From Calcarisporiella thermophila CBS 279.70 (lineage: Eukaryota > Calcarisporiellomycota): a stretch of 64,000 nucleotides of DNA. The stretch is from assembly GCF_041956535.1 (NCBI RefSeq), contig NW_027192193.1, forward strand, positions 28,792-92,791, given 5' to 3'. Below the pieces are notes generated by a model. That model saw nothing but the letters and a program-made list of their open reading frames with translations. It had not been told where the DNA came from and made no database searches. Every line of letters starts with the position of its first letter. The stretch's first letter is position 1. Positions 1-12,241 of the stretch are shown in pieces. The position numbers were made by a program, and so were the translations under genes.

Positions 1-452
1 GTTATCCCTTCTATCTGTCTTCTTTCCTTTTATTAATATACTCTTAATCAGTTCCAACAAAATAAATATCCGTGATATTACCTGCATTCTTAATAACAAC
101 TGTGGAGATACATACACGGCAAGGATTAATAAAAAAATTGCCTAATCTTATCGTATTAGCTTTCATGAGCGATTATTACACCATATGGGAATATAATAAA
201 CGCGAGTGTAACTTAAAAGTTTCTTAATAAATAGTTCTGCACTTTTTATCCAATAACTAGTGGATTTGTGAATATATTTTTCTATGGTGGCACAACCAGG
301 AAATAACCCCTTGTAGTTTGAGAGATAATGGCGTTTTTCTGTATTTAAAAAAGCTTTTGCTCGCAAACACCTGATGTCTTTCTGAATTCTTTGAGTATTG
401 AGCCTACACTTAGCGAGTCGAGCAACTTCATGCATATATGAAATAATTCATT
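1..452. other. AT-rich upstream region, no gene recognised
   Basis: No RNA gene or convincing coding region is seen. A 90-codon reverse open frame (435 to 163) has no recognisable domain and lies directly in front of the glutathione transferase start, so it is probably chance. The region most likely holds the promoter of the downstream gene. Confidence 0.4.
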
Positions 453-1159
453 ATGTCTGCTCCAAATTTGACGCTATACACTGCCGCCACACCTAATGGC
501 TTTAAGCCATCCATAACGCTTGAAGAACTCGGTTTGCCGTACAATGTAAAAGCAATCTCTTTGAGTCAAAACGAACAAAAGTCAGAGTGGTTTACCAAAA
601 TCAATCCAAATGGGCGTATTCCGGCTTTGACCGATCATTCCAGGGGCGAATTTAACGTTTTCGAATCAGGCGCTATCATGATTTACCTTTGTGAACATTA
701 TGATCCCTCTGGTAAACTCTATCCCAAAGATCCCAATGCTCGTTCCGAGGTCTTGCAATGGCTTATGTTCCAAATGGGAGGGGTGGGGCCAATGCAAGGC
801 CAAGCCAATCATTTTTTTAAGTTTGCTCCCGAGAAGATTGAATATGGAATAAAGAGGTATCAAAATGAGACAAGGCGATTGTATGAAGTTATTGAGAAAC
901 AGCTCTCGCAAGGAAGGGAATGGCTAGCTGGTGGACAATATTCTTTAGCGGATATTGCAAATTTTACATGGTTGATCAGCCCCTATTAGAATATAGATGT
1001 TGTAGAGAAGTTATTAATTTAACATTTACCTCTAGGGTTCGTAGTCACGATTTCGCCGGGGTCTCTATTGACGATCTTCCCAACATCAAGAATTGGCTTG
1101 CTCGTATAGAATCACGTCCAGCGGTGCAGAAAGGATTGAAGATTTTAGATCGGGCTTAA
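453..1159 (+). CDS. Glutathione S-transferase, Ure2p/GTT-like
   Basis: Two exons, 453-970 and 1036-1159, give 213 aa. The 65-bp GT-AG intron splits the Trp codon that precedes [13 protein letters not shown], and the reading frame joins cleanly. The N-terminal thioredoxin-like domain shows LYTAATPNG followed by [12 protein letters not shown] and [10 protein letters not shown], the glutathione-binding pattern of Ure2p-like transferases. The C-terminal helical domain ends with [10 protein letters not shown] and [26 protein letters not shown], typical of the same group. These are cytosolic enzymes that conjugate glutathione to electrophiles or act as peroxidases or thiol reductases. Length is normal for the family. 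The next genes downstream (acyltransferase, GMC oxidoreductase, tyrosinase) could supply aromatic or quinone substrates, but that link is only inference. Confidence 0.9.
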
Positions 1160-1732
1160 AATTTAAGCTGATTGTTTTTTTCATATTGATATAAGACTTA
1201 TAAGACATCTCGAAATCAGGGATTTTGAGAGGGGGGTAATTCAAAAAATAATTGAAAATTTTAGTTGTTGTCGGAGGATAGATTTAAATAGGGTGAAAGA
1301 TTGAACTCGGGAATAATTTATTCTAGTAAGATTATATAAATAATAAAAATGATGGCAAAATTTCATAGGCACTGAACATAAGATCCGAACAAACGATTAT
1401 AACAAAGGGTAATTCTATTTGTACCCGGGTATAACTATTAATTACTGCTAAGTTGGTTAATTATTTTGTTTTATTTAACAGCAAGTTACACATTTACTTT
1501 TATTACTCACGCCTAAAATTAAAATTTTGTTTTTCTCAGGTTGATCGTAGCCTTTAGAATTTAAATCTTTTCATTATTCTTTGTAAAAATGACCATCTCC
1601 ATTTCTGATATCAAATTCCGTATGTTCAAAGATCAAGACGAAATAAATGAATGAACGAACGGTTATGCAGTTAGTATTGGGTTTGAATGGAGGGTAGAGC
1701 ACTCAGATCTTACAACTGGATTCCTCACTGCT
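1160..1732. other. AT-rich intergenic region
   Basis: About 570 bases rich in A and T with no coding signal. It separates the glutathione transferase from the decayed MULE transposase; the transposon's left end may lie here but no terminal inverted repeat was identified. Confidence 0.4.
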
Positions 1733-3466
1733 TTGACTATTTCATGTTCACGATCAGGCCAACACAGTTCGAATAACGAAATACCTATGAGAACCGTATC
1801 AACAGTGAAGTGCGATTGTCCTTTCATATTGCGATTTCGATTTTCAAAAGCCGTAAATGCTTATCGCGTTACCTCTGGTAATATCGAGCATAATCATCCT
1901 TTGGAGCCCGAAGATATCCGTTTTGCTCGCAGATTTCGTAGACCCGAACCTGAAACAGTTCAGTTTGCCCAGAACATTGTTCAATTTGAATGTGGTGTTT
2001 CTCTCGCAACCCATCTTTTTTGTAGCTAGGTTGTATCCATTCAGGCAAAGGATATCCATAATGCTTTAGTGACAATTACTAGAAGAGAAAAGGGTGAGCT
2101 GTCCGAAATTGCTGCCTTGTTGACCAATCTTGAGAATACAATCGAATATACCGTCAAATACGTATTGGAAAATGGCAAGTTGCAAAACATATTTTGGATG
2201 CGTAACTCGCATGTTTCACTTGCGGACAAGTGTCCTGAGGTCGTGATTGCTGATAGTACCTATCGTACCAACCACTTCAACCTTCCTTACTTGGTTTTAG
2301 TCGGTGTAGATGAAAATATCAAAACGCTTTTGATGGGAATTGCGCTACTAAAACGCGAATCTACCCATGTATTTACGTTGGCGCTCCAGCAATTAATAAC
2401 TTGTTTGAAAAGAGAATCAACTGAGAGTACACGAACAGTGATTAGCGATTCCGACCCAGCGTTCATAAGTGCTGTCCGTAATGGTATCCCACATGCTTAG
2501 CACCAGCTTTGTTCATGGCATATAACAAAGGATATACAAGTGCATTTGAGCCGGAAGGTTGAGAACTACAAAGACTTTGCAAAAGAGCTTACTAAGCTGT
2601 TAAGCTCACAGACACCAGACGAATTCAACAAGCATTACAATGAGATAATTAAAGCATACCCCAATACAGCAGTTTATCTGGTATAATCGTAGTGAAATGT
2701 GGGCAGAGGCATTTGTCTCGGATTACACTAATCTTGGCGTACATTCGATTCAGCGTGTAGAAGGGCAACATGCAGTTCTCAAGCGTTTCACCACCACTCA
2801 GGCCAGTCTTAGCAAACTCTTCGACTCTTTCGAGATACTTTTTAATGAGCAGGAAAAACATTGAGCTTTTTGTCTTTATCAAGCTAGAAAGCGACGCAAG
2901 CTTTATCCCCCACATCCATTCGGCAACTTGGAAGATAAAATCTCTGAATTCGCGATGGAAAAACTTATTGAACAATATCACCGTATAGAAGATTTCGATC
3001 TTGTCGAAAAAGATGGGTTATATTTGTTCAGCGGTAAAGATAGTTATTATAGCATTATAGCGGGCAGGAGAAGGTAGTAGTTAACCACCTTATTTTAATA
3101 TAGAAAAATACTATCCAATATCGCACAGCAGTCATATATCAGTCTGCGGCTGCAGCTCGGTAAAGCGATATCTTTTCCCGTGTGCCCACTTCTCTTTTTC
3201 GTAAAAAGCAAGGCAAGAATATGATCTATGAATCGGAGATAGCACAACGCTGGTTCATACCACCGCACAGATCTACCATATTGGAAAGCACTGAGCCGTC
3301 AAATTTTGAGCAGCAATCCTCTAAATCTCTGGAGCCTTGGGAAATTGCTAAAACGGGATTTCCAAAATTTGTGAACGACGTTGTGTTCACCTTGATTAAC
3401 CGTGCTATATCAACTGCTCAACAGCTTGTTCAACATCTTCCTAATAAACAGAATATTCTGATTTAA
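1733..3466 (+). pseudogene. FAR1/MULE-type transposase relic
   Basis: Several open pieces in different frames together resemble a Mutator-like (MULE) transposase with a FAR1/WRKY-like DNA-binding front. At 1733-2029 a zinc-binding segment includes CDCPF and IEHNHPLEPEDI. At 2069-2500 the MULE transposase core reads DSTYRTNHFNLPYLVLVGVD followed by TVISDSDPAFISAVRNGIP. After a stop at about 2500 the frame goes on with HQLCSWHITKDIQ, then around 2700-2990 with WAEAFVSDYTNLGVHSIQRVEG. A last open piece at 3182-3466 matches the region behind the SWIM finger in such proteins. At least three frame breaks or stops make it inactive. No flanking inverted repeats or target duplications were found by eye. 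Confidence 0.75.
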
Positions 3467-4070
3467 AAGTTGATTAAGAAGATTTTAGACGAGAGTCGGG
3501 GACCAAAAGAAGCTCACAAACATACAGAATGAAAATGAATACAAATAAAACCTGAGTTATATTTGTTTAAACTAAAATCATAATATTATACAAAAAAAAA
3601 ATTACTAATAATTTTCAGGCTGAAAAAAAAAAATAGGGGACTAACGGCTTGATTTCATTCTACTATAACGCCAAGTAATCGGATTTAATTACGCAGTAGT
3701 TTAAAATACCGCCCACTTTGCTCTTAACTCTAGAGTGGAAATCATATATTAGCATGAGTTGGCCACGATTTAAGGTTTGTGATCCCTAGCTCGAGCCACT
3801 TGGTAAATGATTTAAAAGAGAAATTCGGCTCTTAACAAAAGAGTGTGACTTTCATTTCCTAGTTAGGATATTTTTTTGCTTGACGCCTCTTGAGCAAATG
3901 TTAATTATTACTTTATTAGTCCATTTTGATTTCGACTCTAAAGGGGAAAAACTGCTTGTATCACACTTTTATCAAGTAATGGATTTCCACTTAAGAAAAG
4001 CATAAAAAGGCATTCAATCTTCAATTGCCCCATACAACTTCTTAGTCGCTTATATCCCAGTTCAATAAAA
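3467..4070. other. AT-rich intergenic region
   Basis: About 600 bases with long A runs near 3590-3635 and no gene. The last part (about 3900-4070) should hold the promoter of the acyltransferase gene. Confidence 0.4.
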
Positions 4071-5684
4071 GTGGAAAATATGGACAATTCATCTAGCAAG
4101 CAGAAGAATCGCCCAGGATTAGTAGCTTCGTTGGTTTCGACAATAATGGCACCTTTTAGTTCCCATCGCACGGCCAAGTTAATTAGCTCTTTGGATCGAC
4201 CACCAATGACTGCACGCTTACTCTCAAGCGAGGTAATTTTTCCTAATCCCGCCAATGCCGCAAATCCAGCCGAAAAATCAATCACTCTTACAAAATGGGA
4301 TGATCTCGCAAAGTCAATGACTGTTCGAATATTTTTTTTCTATCGAAAGTCGTTGGATCTGGATAAACTTCGACAGGCTCTAATAGTCGCATTAGAAAAA
4401 GAGTTCCCGATCTTGGCTGGAAGACTTATTTGCGAGGATAATGGACAATGGAAAGTACTTCTATGGGAAGAGGAACAATCGAGTGCAGGAGCTGAGTGGC
4501 GTGTAGCCGAAACAAGTATACCGTTTGACACAATAGTTCCGCAATTTACTTCCGATGGTGGGATCGAAAGAAGCTCTCAAGGAAGAGAAAAACCCAAGCT
4601 TATGTGGCTAATAGGCAATCCTTCATGTCAAATCTCTGATTATGACGGAAGCCAAGGAAATAATCGGCATCGCCTTTTTCGCGCTCAAGTTACAAGATTT
4701 CCAGGTGGTGAAACCTGCGTCGCTGTGAATATCCCTCATATATTGGTTGATGGCGATGCAGCATTTTATTTTATGAAACGCTGGGCACAGATATCTCAAT
4801 CTCTTGATGTTATACCTCCCATTAATACGCTACCCAACCGCATTGATGCTATGTCGAAAATCACGAGCAATGCTGAGAAGGTTCCACGGGATTTCAAATC
4901 AACGTCAATCAAGAAATTAACCTGGTGGCAATCTTTGCTCATGAAATGGATGTTTTCTATTCTACTTCTCACGCAGGAGGAATCGGCTACGCATCAGATA
5001 TTCATAACAAAGGATCAGTTGGCAAAACTCAAAAGAGAAGCCACCCAGAATTTCGAGACCAGCAAGGACACAACAGCGGATGTTCAACCCTTAAGAATTT
5101 CAACCCTAGACGCACTTTCCGCTCATCTATGGAGATGCTTTCAGTCTGTTTATCGCTCTTCTTCCCCAGTGAGCTTTTCTCATGCAGTCAATCTTCGTCC
5201 ACGCTTAGCTGAATGTTTCCCGGATGGGGCGTATTACTTTGGAAATTTCTCAGAACCAATTTACACTGAGCCGATAGCCAACGTCGCAGAACAACCACTC
5301 AATGTCTTGGCTCATTCCATAAGAAAATCTATCCATAATTATGTTTCGCCAAGCAATCCTTCTGCACATATTCGCATGGTAAATTTTATTACTTGGCTTG
5401 TGACCCAGCCCGCCAATCAGAAGATGATATTTGGAGGAACTTTTAACGATACCCGTATGTCGAGTTGGCGCGATTTTCCCGCATATGAAGTGCAGTTTGC
5501 AGCATCCAAGGACGAGAATGGTGAGCAGAATATTGCCGAAGTCGAATTTGTCATGCAGCAAACGTCACCCGCACTTGGCATGGTTCTTGTGGTTCTTCCC
5601 TGCAAAGACGGAAGCGTATATTTGGATGTGTATGGAAAAAAATCAGCAATCAAAGACGTGATTAATGCTATGATTGATATATAG
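4071..5684 (+). CDS. BAHD-type acyltransferase (transferase family)
   Basis: A single-exon gene of 537 aa. The active-site HxxxD motif is visible as HILVD at residues 223-227, in the context VNIPHILVDGDAAFYFMKRW. The N-terminal part contains FPILAGRLICEDNGQW, the strand-turn found in this family before the active site. A weaker version of the DFGWG structural motif lies near SSWRDFPAYEVQF, and the C-terminus ends in LPCKDGSVYLDVYGKKSAIKDV. BAHD enzymes move an acyl group from acyl-CoA to an alcohol or amine, usually in the cytosol, often in secondary metabolism or detoxification. The substrate cannot be told from sequence. The second initiator candidate (Met4) lies close to the first, so the exact start is uncertain by three residues. 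Confidence 0.85.
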   Translation: MENMDNSSSKQKNRPGLVASLVSTIMAPFSSHRTAKLISSLDRPPMTARLLSSEVIFPNPANAANPAEKSITLTKWDDLAKSMTVRIFFFYRKSLDLDKLRQALIVALEKEFPILAGRLICEDNGQWKVLLWEEEQSSAGAEWRVAETSIPFDTIVPQFTSDGGIERSSQGREKPKLMWLIGNPSCQISDYDGSQGNNRHRLFRAQVTRFPGGETCVAVNIPHILVDGDAAFYFMKRWAQISQSLDVIPPINTLPNRIDAMSKITSNAEKVPRDFKSTSIKKLTWWQSLLMKWMFSILLLTQEESATHQIFITKDQLAKLKREATQNFETSKDTTADVQPLRISTLDALSAHLWRCFQSVYRSSSPVSFSHAVNLRPRLAECFPDGAYYFGNFSEPIYTEPIANVAEQPLNVLAHSIRKSIHNYVSPSNPSAHIRMVNFITWLVTQPANQKMIFGGTFNDTRMSSWRDFPAYEVQFAASKDENGEQNIAEVEFVMQQTSPALGMVLVVLPCKDGSVYLDVYGKKSAIKDVINAMIDI

Positions 5685-6028
5685 TAGATTTAATAAAAAC
5701 TTGAATAGGTTCTAAGCATTGACTATTGATCTCATATTTTGTCAATAAAATCAAAGTAGCGATTATCTACCGGGAGAGAATTTTAATCTAAATATTAAGG
5801 TTCATGTGAGAATATCGCAACAGCTCTCATCTTCGTAGAAAAATCTTTATACACAAAATTTTGGAAGTAATTACTATAGAATACTAAATTTGTAAGTAAA
5901 TATTCATCCACTTTTATTCATAAAGTTATACACATTTAGAATTTCAACACTATTAAAGTACGGTAATTATTACATGCACTACAATCCGAGTTAAATGACA
6001 CTTCGACTACTGCTTTAATTGCTTAAAA
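5685..6028. other. Intergenic region between convergent genes
   Basis: About 340 AT-rich bases between the acyltransferase 3' end and the GMC oxidoreductase 3' end. Only presumed 3' untranslated sequence is expected; nothing else is seen. Confidence 0.4.
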
Positions 6029-7933
6029 TTATATCACCTTACTATCTGCCAATATTGTGTCGGCTGATTTCAACCCCAGCATATGGACGAATAGCACTGG
6101 GAAATAGCCAGGGACAGCTGGGAAGATGGTAGCATCAACTACACGCAAGTTTTTCACACCACGGACACGGAATTTACCGTCTAGAATGGACATAGAATCA
6201 GAATCCGCTCCAAGATTAGCAGTACAGCATGCGTGATGGCCAAAAGTTTCTTTGCGCACAAAATTTTCAATTTCTTTGTCTGTATTGACATCAAAACCCG
6301 GCTGGACTTCTCTGTATCCACTAAGCAATAATTATTTCTTGGACTCTTCTCGGAGTAACCTAAGTTCTTGCGTGAAGTCCTTGATATCTTCATCACCATT
6401 CTTCGCAAAATAGTTGAAATTAATATCTGGCATATCGAAAGGATCGCCAGATGTTAAACGAACTACCCCCGGGTTAGATGTGTGAGCCTTGAGAATAATC
6501 TGAGTTACGCTATCAAAATTTTTCGGAATATCTTGCGAAAAGCCAACGTAGAATTTAGGAAAATAGCCAGCAACAGTGTAAGTAAAGATGTCTAGCTCTC
6601 CACGATTAGGCTGAGATTTTCGTAGCACTCCTCCTATGACTTCATTGAATGTATACGGTCCGGTACTCTTATTGACATACTGATTATAGCAATAGTCATC
6701 CTGCGTAGCTTGAAGTTTGCAGTTCTTTAGAAGATTAAATATTCTAGGGAATTTGATGATATACGACGTTTCGTAATGGTCTTGGAGGTTGCTCGCAACT
6801 CCCGATAAGTGAACTTTTGCATCTCAAATAATCTTGATCCCCTATTCTACTCAGCATAAGTAATTGAGGAGTATTGAATGCGCCTGCGGAGACAATCACT
6901 TCGCACCGAGCTTTTACAATACCGCCAATGGCGTTTTGGCGATTTGCATTAGTAGAGAGTGGACTAGCTTTAAATAGGTACTTTCCCTGCTTATATTCAA
7001 CAGCCCGAGCTACTTTGTCATCGTCTATGATAACCCGGGTTGCAGATGTATTCGTCCAAATATCGAAATTTGAAAGTGAATTTGCAGTGTCGAGAATATA
7101 TCCAGCAAAATTGCCGCACTCCATTGTATTAGGATCCACATTCATTGGCACAAAAGCTGTTCCCTCTACACTATTTCCTAACGCGCCAGCAAAATAGAAG
7201 TTAAGATAGTGCTTTGGGTTTCCAACAAAAGCTAAGAACATATTATATAGCTAAAGTGATAAAATAGGAAGATGAGAGGTGAGCTTTGGGTTGAATGAAC
7301 ACTTGGTTAAAATTTTACTTGAAGATCAATGATCCGCAATAAATTGAGGCTTGCAAGGCCAACTAACTTCAGGGGATTGTAATAACTTATAGGGAACCAG
7401 CCGCTTTTCCCATGCAATCCGGGAGATGCTTTTAGTGGATAATAATTTCGTTCCGTGGTTTTGAAATACATTTCCCGCATATTAGACTCGCTGAATGTTT
7501 GATCGCCAGTTAGTCTCACAAGACTATCAAAATTCCTCTTGCTCGGATAGACAATATTCAATGCATTATGGATAGAACAGCCTCCAAACGCCCCTACTCG
7601 CGAATAGAACACTTTTCCTTGATATTGAGTTGAGTTCTCGATATATTTATTTGGGAAAAATGAGAACGAAATTGCTGGATCTTCGTCGGCATGAGTGTAA
7701 AATAAAGGCACAGTGACATTTTTATCAACGTGTGCTGGCCCCGCTTCCATCAATAATGTTGAAAATCCTGCTTTGGCAAGTTGTATCGCTACCAACCCGC
7801 CAGCAGATCCTCCTCCAACTATAATATAATCGTATTCTGCTGTATAATTGCTATTGATCCATGCTTGAGCATCGGCAGTGGTGATTAGGACAACAATAAT
7901 TAATGCTTTCAAAGTTCTTAGTATGTATTTCAT
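6029..7933 (-). pseudogene. GMC oxidoreductase, apparently broken
   Basis: Glucose-methanol-choline family FAD oxidoreductase. Exon 1 (7933-7319) starts with a signal peptide and the FAD-binding motif YDYIIVGGGSAGG, followed by the family segment RVGAFGGCSIHNAL. A 68-bp intron (7318-7251, gtaaaa to tttag) joins cleanly to LYNMFLAFVGNPKHYLN. The second family signature reads VSAGAFNTPQLLMLSRIG. Behind it the frame changes near 6800-6830, because the next conserved piece (SNLQDHYETSY) is in another frame. An in-frame TAA at 6334-6332 then interrupts the C-terminal half. That half still carries ETFGHHACCT and GVKNLRVVDATIFPAVPGYFPVL. Two lesions suggest a pseudogene, though assembly errors are possible. 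Intact relatives oxidise alcohols or sugars outside the cell with release of hydrogen peroxide. Confidence 0.75.
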
Positions 7934-8695
7934 AGTTTAAAGTATATTGAATTTTATTTTTAGCTCGATATTTACGTTCACGATTTATATTAAAATTTCT
8001 AGACATTGTATTTGCCAATCCAGGGATGGTTTCGAATAGCATATTTAAGAAAATTTTAGCGTAAATGGCAAACTAAACCTTTTTAACTAATTGCTTTACT
8101 TTAACCTTGAAAAACCTACATCCTATAAATCTTTAAAGGAACCTTGCTTGCTTCCTTGCTGAGCAGTTAGCCAAATATTTTATTCAAAACGCAACTTAAA
8201 TCTCCATATGAATTGCATATATCAAGTTTGATAAATACTTCGATTTTTAAATGATTGATTTCTTACCTGAAAATTGGACAAAAAGATATCAGGATCTCAG
8301 GGTTCTGGTTGCTGTAGACGCCAATAGGGCTTTTACAAAAATAATTTCAAATAACTATGACAAAAGGAATTTAAGAATTTAGCTTTTATTTTAGATTAGT
8401 TGAAGCCATTCAAATAATCCAAAATAGAAGCTAAAATAAAAGCTATGTGTTTTCGTCACTTGAAAATGTCTTAGTTTAACAATAAATTAGATCCTGACAT
8501 TTTATTATTGGTGTTCCATTATGAAATGAAACCTTATTTAATTCGCCTAGAATAAATGTAAATCTCAAAAATTTAAAAATTTCAGTTCTATGATATTATT
8601 AATATTGATATTATCTTAAATAAATATAAAGGTAATTATTAACATTAAATTAAAGATTAGACCCAAAAATGCAAATTTTGTGATAAGTTAATAAA
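7934..8695. other. Intergenic region with a short inverted repeat
   Basis: About 760 AT-rich bases between the GMC pseudogene start and the tyrosinase 3' end. The only structure noticed is a perfect 15-base inverted repeat (8380-8394 with 8431-8445) around a 36-base spacer, which could form a hairpin. No gene is seen. Confidence 0.45.
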
Positions 8696-9958
8696 TTAAA
8701 TATCAACTTTTGCTGCAACATTAAGCGGAAGATTAGATGTAACATTTTGATTAAACTGCCTAATGAATCCTTTAAGGCGGTTCTCTTGTGCGCGTACTTC
8801 TCTCACATTACCACCGTTCATAATAATCCATTGCTCAGGAGTACTCTTTGGCTCTCTAAGAATCTTGGGTTTAACATTGGACAAGCGGGTACTGTTTCTA
8901 GTTCCTTCAGCGGCAGAAAACTCAGCTTCTGCATCAGCAGCAGCTACATTCCTGGAGCCGGAATATTCATTGTAAACGTAACAATAGCCATCGCTTGTTG
9001 TGGACATAGCTGACCCTACACGTACATTAAATGGTTGCATTACTTCATTTAATGTCACATAAGTGCCATCCTTATTTCGGCCCTCGTATTGATTCGCTAA
9101 TCTTGGATTTCGCTTTTGCCAGTCTGCCCATAACTTGTCGATAAAGGCGTGATGCATATAAAAAAGAGGGCTGAAAAAAACATTAATACCCTTGTTTACG
9201 CTTACAATGTGACAACACTTACTCATTTGGGCTAGCCATGGTAAACATATCACCTCCAATTCCAACATGAATACCACTGTGAGGATTGCCTTCTAATGCT
9301 CTACGTAAAGTATCGTATCTATCACTGGTCAATATTATGTTCTGGAGAGCAACGGTGTCAACCACGTTGTCTTGCAAATTGATATTCCGCCGGAGACAAT
9401 GTGGGTAGTAATAATTGTTGCCATAATAATAAACCCTCCAATTGGCAAACGCTCCAGTGTTGACACAATTACCATTTCCCCCAAACCATTCATTAGAGAA
9501 TATCCTGCTCGAAGTAGGATTACTTGCATCTTCACCCCAGTTCTACATTGAAAAAACATTTAGGAAAATATATAACTTCATTGAATGTAAAGTATAATTA
9601 CCCAATAAGGGAGCACAACTCTGGGGTTGATGCTTTGAAGTGCTCTTTCATACTCTCGTAAGAAGTAGCGATGCCAAGGAAGAAATTGAGGCTGATAATG
9701 GGCGTTTTCTCTTGCTACTTGATGAATCCTGACCAATCGATCGAATCGGGTTGGTCTAACGCCCTGATTTAATGCTCTTACAGCGTTTAAGAAATCTCTT
9801 CGTTCTTGGTCAGAAAATTGTCGGAATTCTTTCCGCACCGAAATCGAACTGCAGGCGGCATTAACGATTGGGAAGAGTGAGATAAAAATAACTACCAAAA
9901 CGATATTAGAAATGGAATTTGGTAACGAGTTGGGAGAGAGAAAAGAGTTCAATTTCAT
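8696..9958 (-). CDS. Secreted tyrosinase (type-3 copper)
   Basis: Three exons, 9958-9602, 9542-9223 and 9170-8696, with introns of 59 and 52 bp, encode 383 aa. A signal peptide ends near residue 35 (IVNAACSS). The CuA site has H79, H87 and H96 in RIHQVARENAH and FLPWHRYFLREYE. The CuB site has H206 and H210 (HSGIH) and the HH pair at 231-232 in PLFYMHHAFIDKLW, preceded by ASPND formed across intron 2. All copper-binding positions are therefore present. Tyrosinases oxidise phenols to o-quinones, the first step of melanin and related cross-linking. The protein is short and has no evident large C-terminal activation domain beyond about residue 330. It is read in the same direction as the broken GMC oxidase; hydrogen peroxide or quinone chemistry could once have linked them, but this is inference. 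Confidence 0.9.
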
Positions 9959-12241
9959 TATTGCAAGGAACGTGGTAGAAATGAATGGTAGTGATGTAAT
10001 ACTAGTATTATATGATATATGAGAAAAATGAACGACTTGAGTTAATGTTTTTATTTTAGAAGTCTCTTTTTATATCGTTAAATGAGCGTGTTGGCAAATG
10101 AAACTGGTTAAACATTAGTTAATTCCTTGAAGACTTGTACGAATTTAATTTTCGTGGGAACCATTGTCGTCAAATAAATTAGCAAAATAATCAAATCCAT
10201 TGAACGAAGAGCGTCATTACAATAATATTTCACTTTGGTTGTATAAGCCAAGAGCATAGTTTCAGATCTAAAACAAACATATCAAATCTTAGACTTGCCC
10301 TAGAAAGTTTTGCTTTGAAAATTGGTTCAGTTCATAATTTGCCACCTATATTTTTTAATAATCCTACACAAATCTTGGAAAAATATAACGAATGATAGAT
10401 TAATTGGGGGCAAGAAATATATTCCGCTTCTTCTTCACATGAAATAGGATAATATTAGCGTTGGTTATATGTCATTATTTTAATCTTTTCAAAAAATTTA
10501 ATACATTCCGATATAAGATATGCTTATTTCTATAATACTTGACAGAAACTTTGAGACTCGATTTAGGTATCGAGACATTAGTTTTGGCAGGCGCATGCAC
10601 TGACCCAATAACTCGACGCATTCCTATTCAACGTTATTTTTACAAAACATAAAAGTTAACCACACACACCACGAGAAACATAAAACCCTGAGAATTCAAG
10701 GAATTGTGTAAAGTATCTTTATTGGTTTATTGCTGCGCGCTTGGACAACTACATAGTGTTTCAAATCGCCATCACCAGGAACTCTGCTTTTCTTCTTTCG
10801 TGGGAATTAATTGGCAAATATATGCAGCCTTACACTAGTGCCCTGCTTTGTTTTGTTATTGTTTATTACAAAACTACAATTATGATATATCGGTTAATAA
10901 CAATAGATATGGTTGTATTTAATAAATTATCTAAGCTTGTATATATGCAGAGAAAAATCTAGATTATGATGGGAACTATAATGTAATTCTCATATTAAAA
11001 ACGCTGGAGTAATTATTACGGTGAATTTTTTCAATTAACGTATTATTAAGAATTTAATTGAAAGGCAAATGTTTAGGATTCAAATTTCATATTCCAAGCA
11101 ATAATTTCTACGCTTTTCTCTATTGAGAAAAGTAGTTGATCATAGAACAATAAGATAAATATACGTCAATGTGATATAATTGCTGTTTCGTGATTAGGAG
11201 ATGACTTAACGATGAGATAATTAAACTTCTACATTTATAATGGCTTTTATTGAAAATATTTGCGTAGCATTATGTCACATCACCTATGGTTGTGGTAGCA
11301 CTGCCTTAATTTTCTTCCTTCAGTGGAAACAATGCAAGCACTGCTATTCATCGGATTAGAAACCATTTGTTGTTTCATATATTTAAGTTTGCGATATATT
11401 ATAGATGAAAAAACAAGAAATTATTTTTCATGCTATCATCATTTTTCTTCAGAAGTACATAGTTAGTCTAGAAACTTCAATTGCTGTATCTAATTTGACT
11501 TATGGCATATTCTTTTAATGCCCTTGACTTGCGTTGATAAACGTCAGACCATAAGAATTCCATGTAAGGCGCAGGGGATGTGAAGAGATTATGCATATTT
11601 TTCCTATTCTTTCATAAAAAAAAAGCTCTTTATTGAAATTTATCCCAAGGACGTTTATTGATAAAGACGAATCAAAGATCGTATGTTTATGCGTTGGATA
11701 TAGCCAGTCAATGACAGAAGTTACAGAATAAGTAAGCAGCTGTACTAGTAGAGAATATAGACACGACAAGACAGAGAAAGACAATGAGACAAAGAGAATG
11801 GCTGTAGAGAACCCAGATTAGACAAGATAAATACAGTGCTAATGGAGAAAGTAGACACTACAAGCAAGAAACGGTATTAGTGGAGAGTCCAGACATATTT
11901 ATGCTGGTGGGGAGAAAAATGATTTTGTTATACAGCAGTGAGAGGTTGAGTGCGATTCTCAAGACGGAGTTGGGACTGAGGCTTGATATTCAAAGGTGTC
12001 CTGGGTAAAGGTCACGGATTCAACTATAATGTTCAATCAGTTTCCCCTTGACAGTTTATTGATGAAATCTTTTTTCCGGTCCTGTTTCATTGCTGTTCAT
12101 CCCTTGGACTTTACTCCTCATGTAGTTCATGGTCAATATATTATTCACAAGGCTATGTTGTGGCTCGCTACGACTGTCCAGATTACTTGTGGCTGCTTAT
12201 GTGACTTCTCCGTAGCAAAAGCCATTTCCACATAACACTTT
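9959..12241. other. Gene-poor AT-rich region
   Basis: About 2.3 kb with no recognisable gene. Short open frames at 10741-10962, 11515-11784 and 11996-12235 have no domain, no splice partners and biased AT-rich composition, so they are not called. The stretch 11760-11960 is purine-rich. The region in front of 12242 probably belongs to older transposon debris. Confidence 0.4.

Noticed and set aside
6332-6357. A very short intron that would remove the stop in the GMC gene
   Set aside because: A GT to AG stretch of only 24 bases exists here, far shorter than any other intron in the window (46 bp or more).
8380-8445. 15-bp inverted repeat as a MITE or terminator
   Set aside because: The arms are short and AT-rich, with a single copy and no target duplication; it may be chance.
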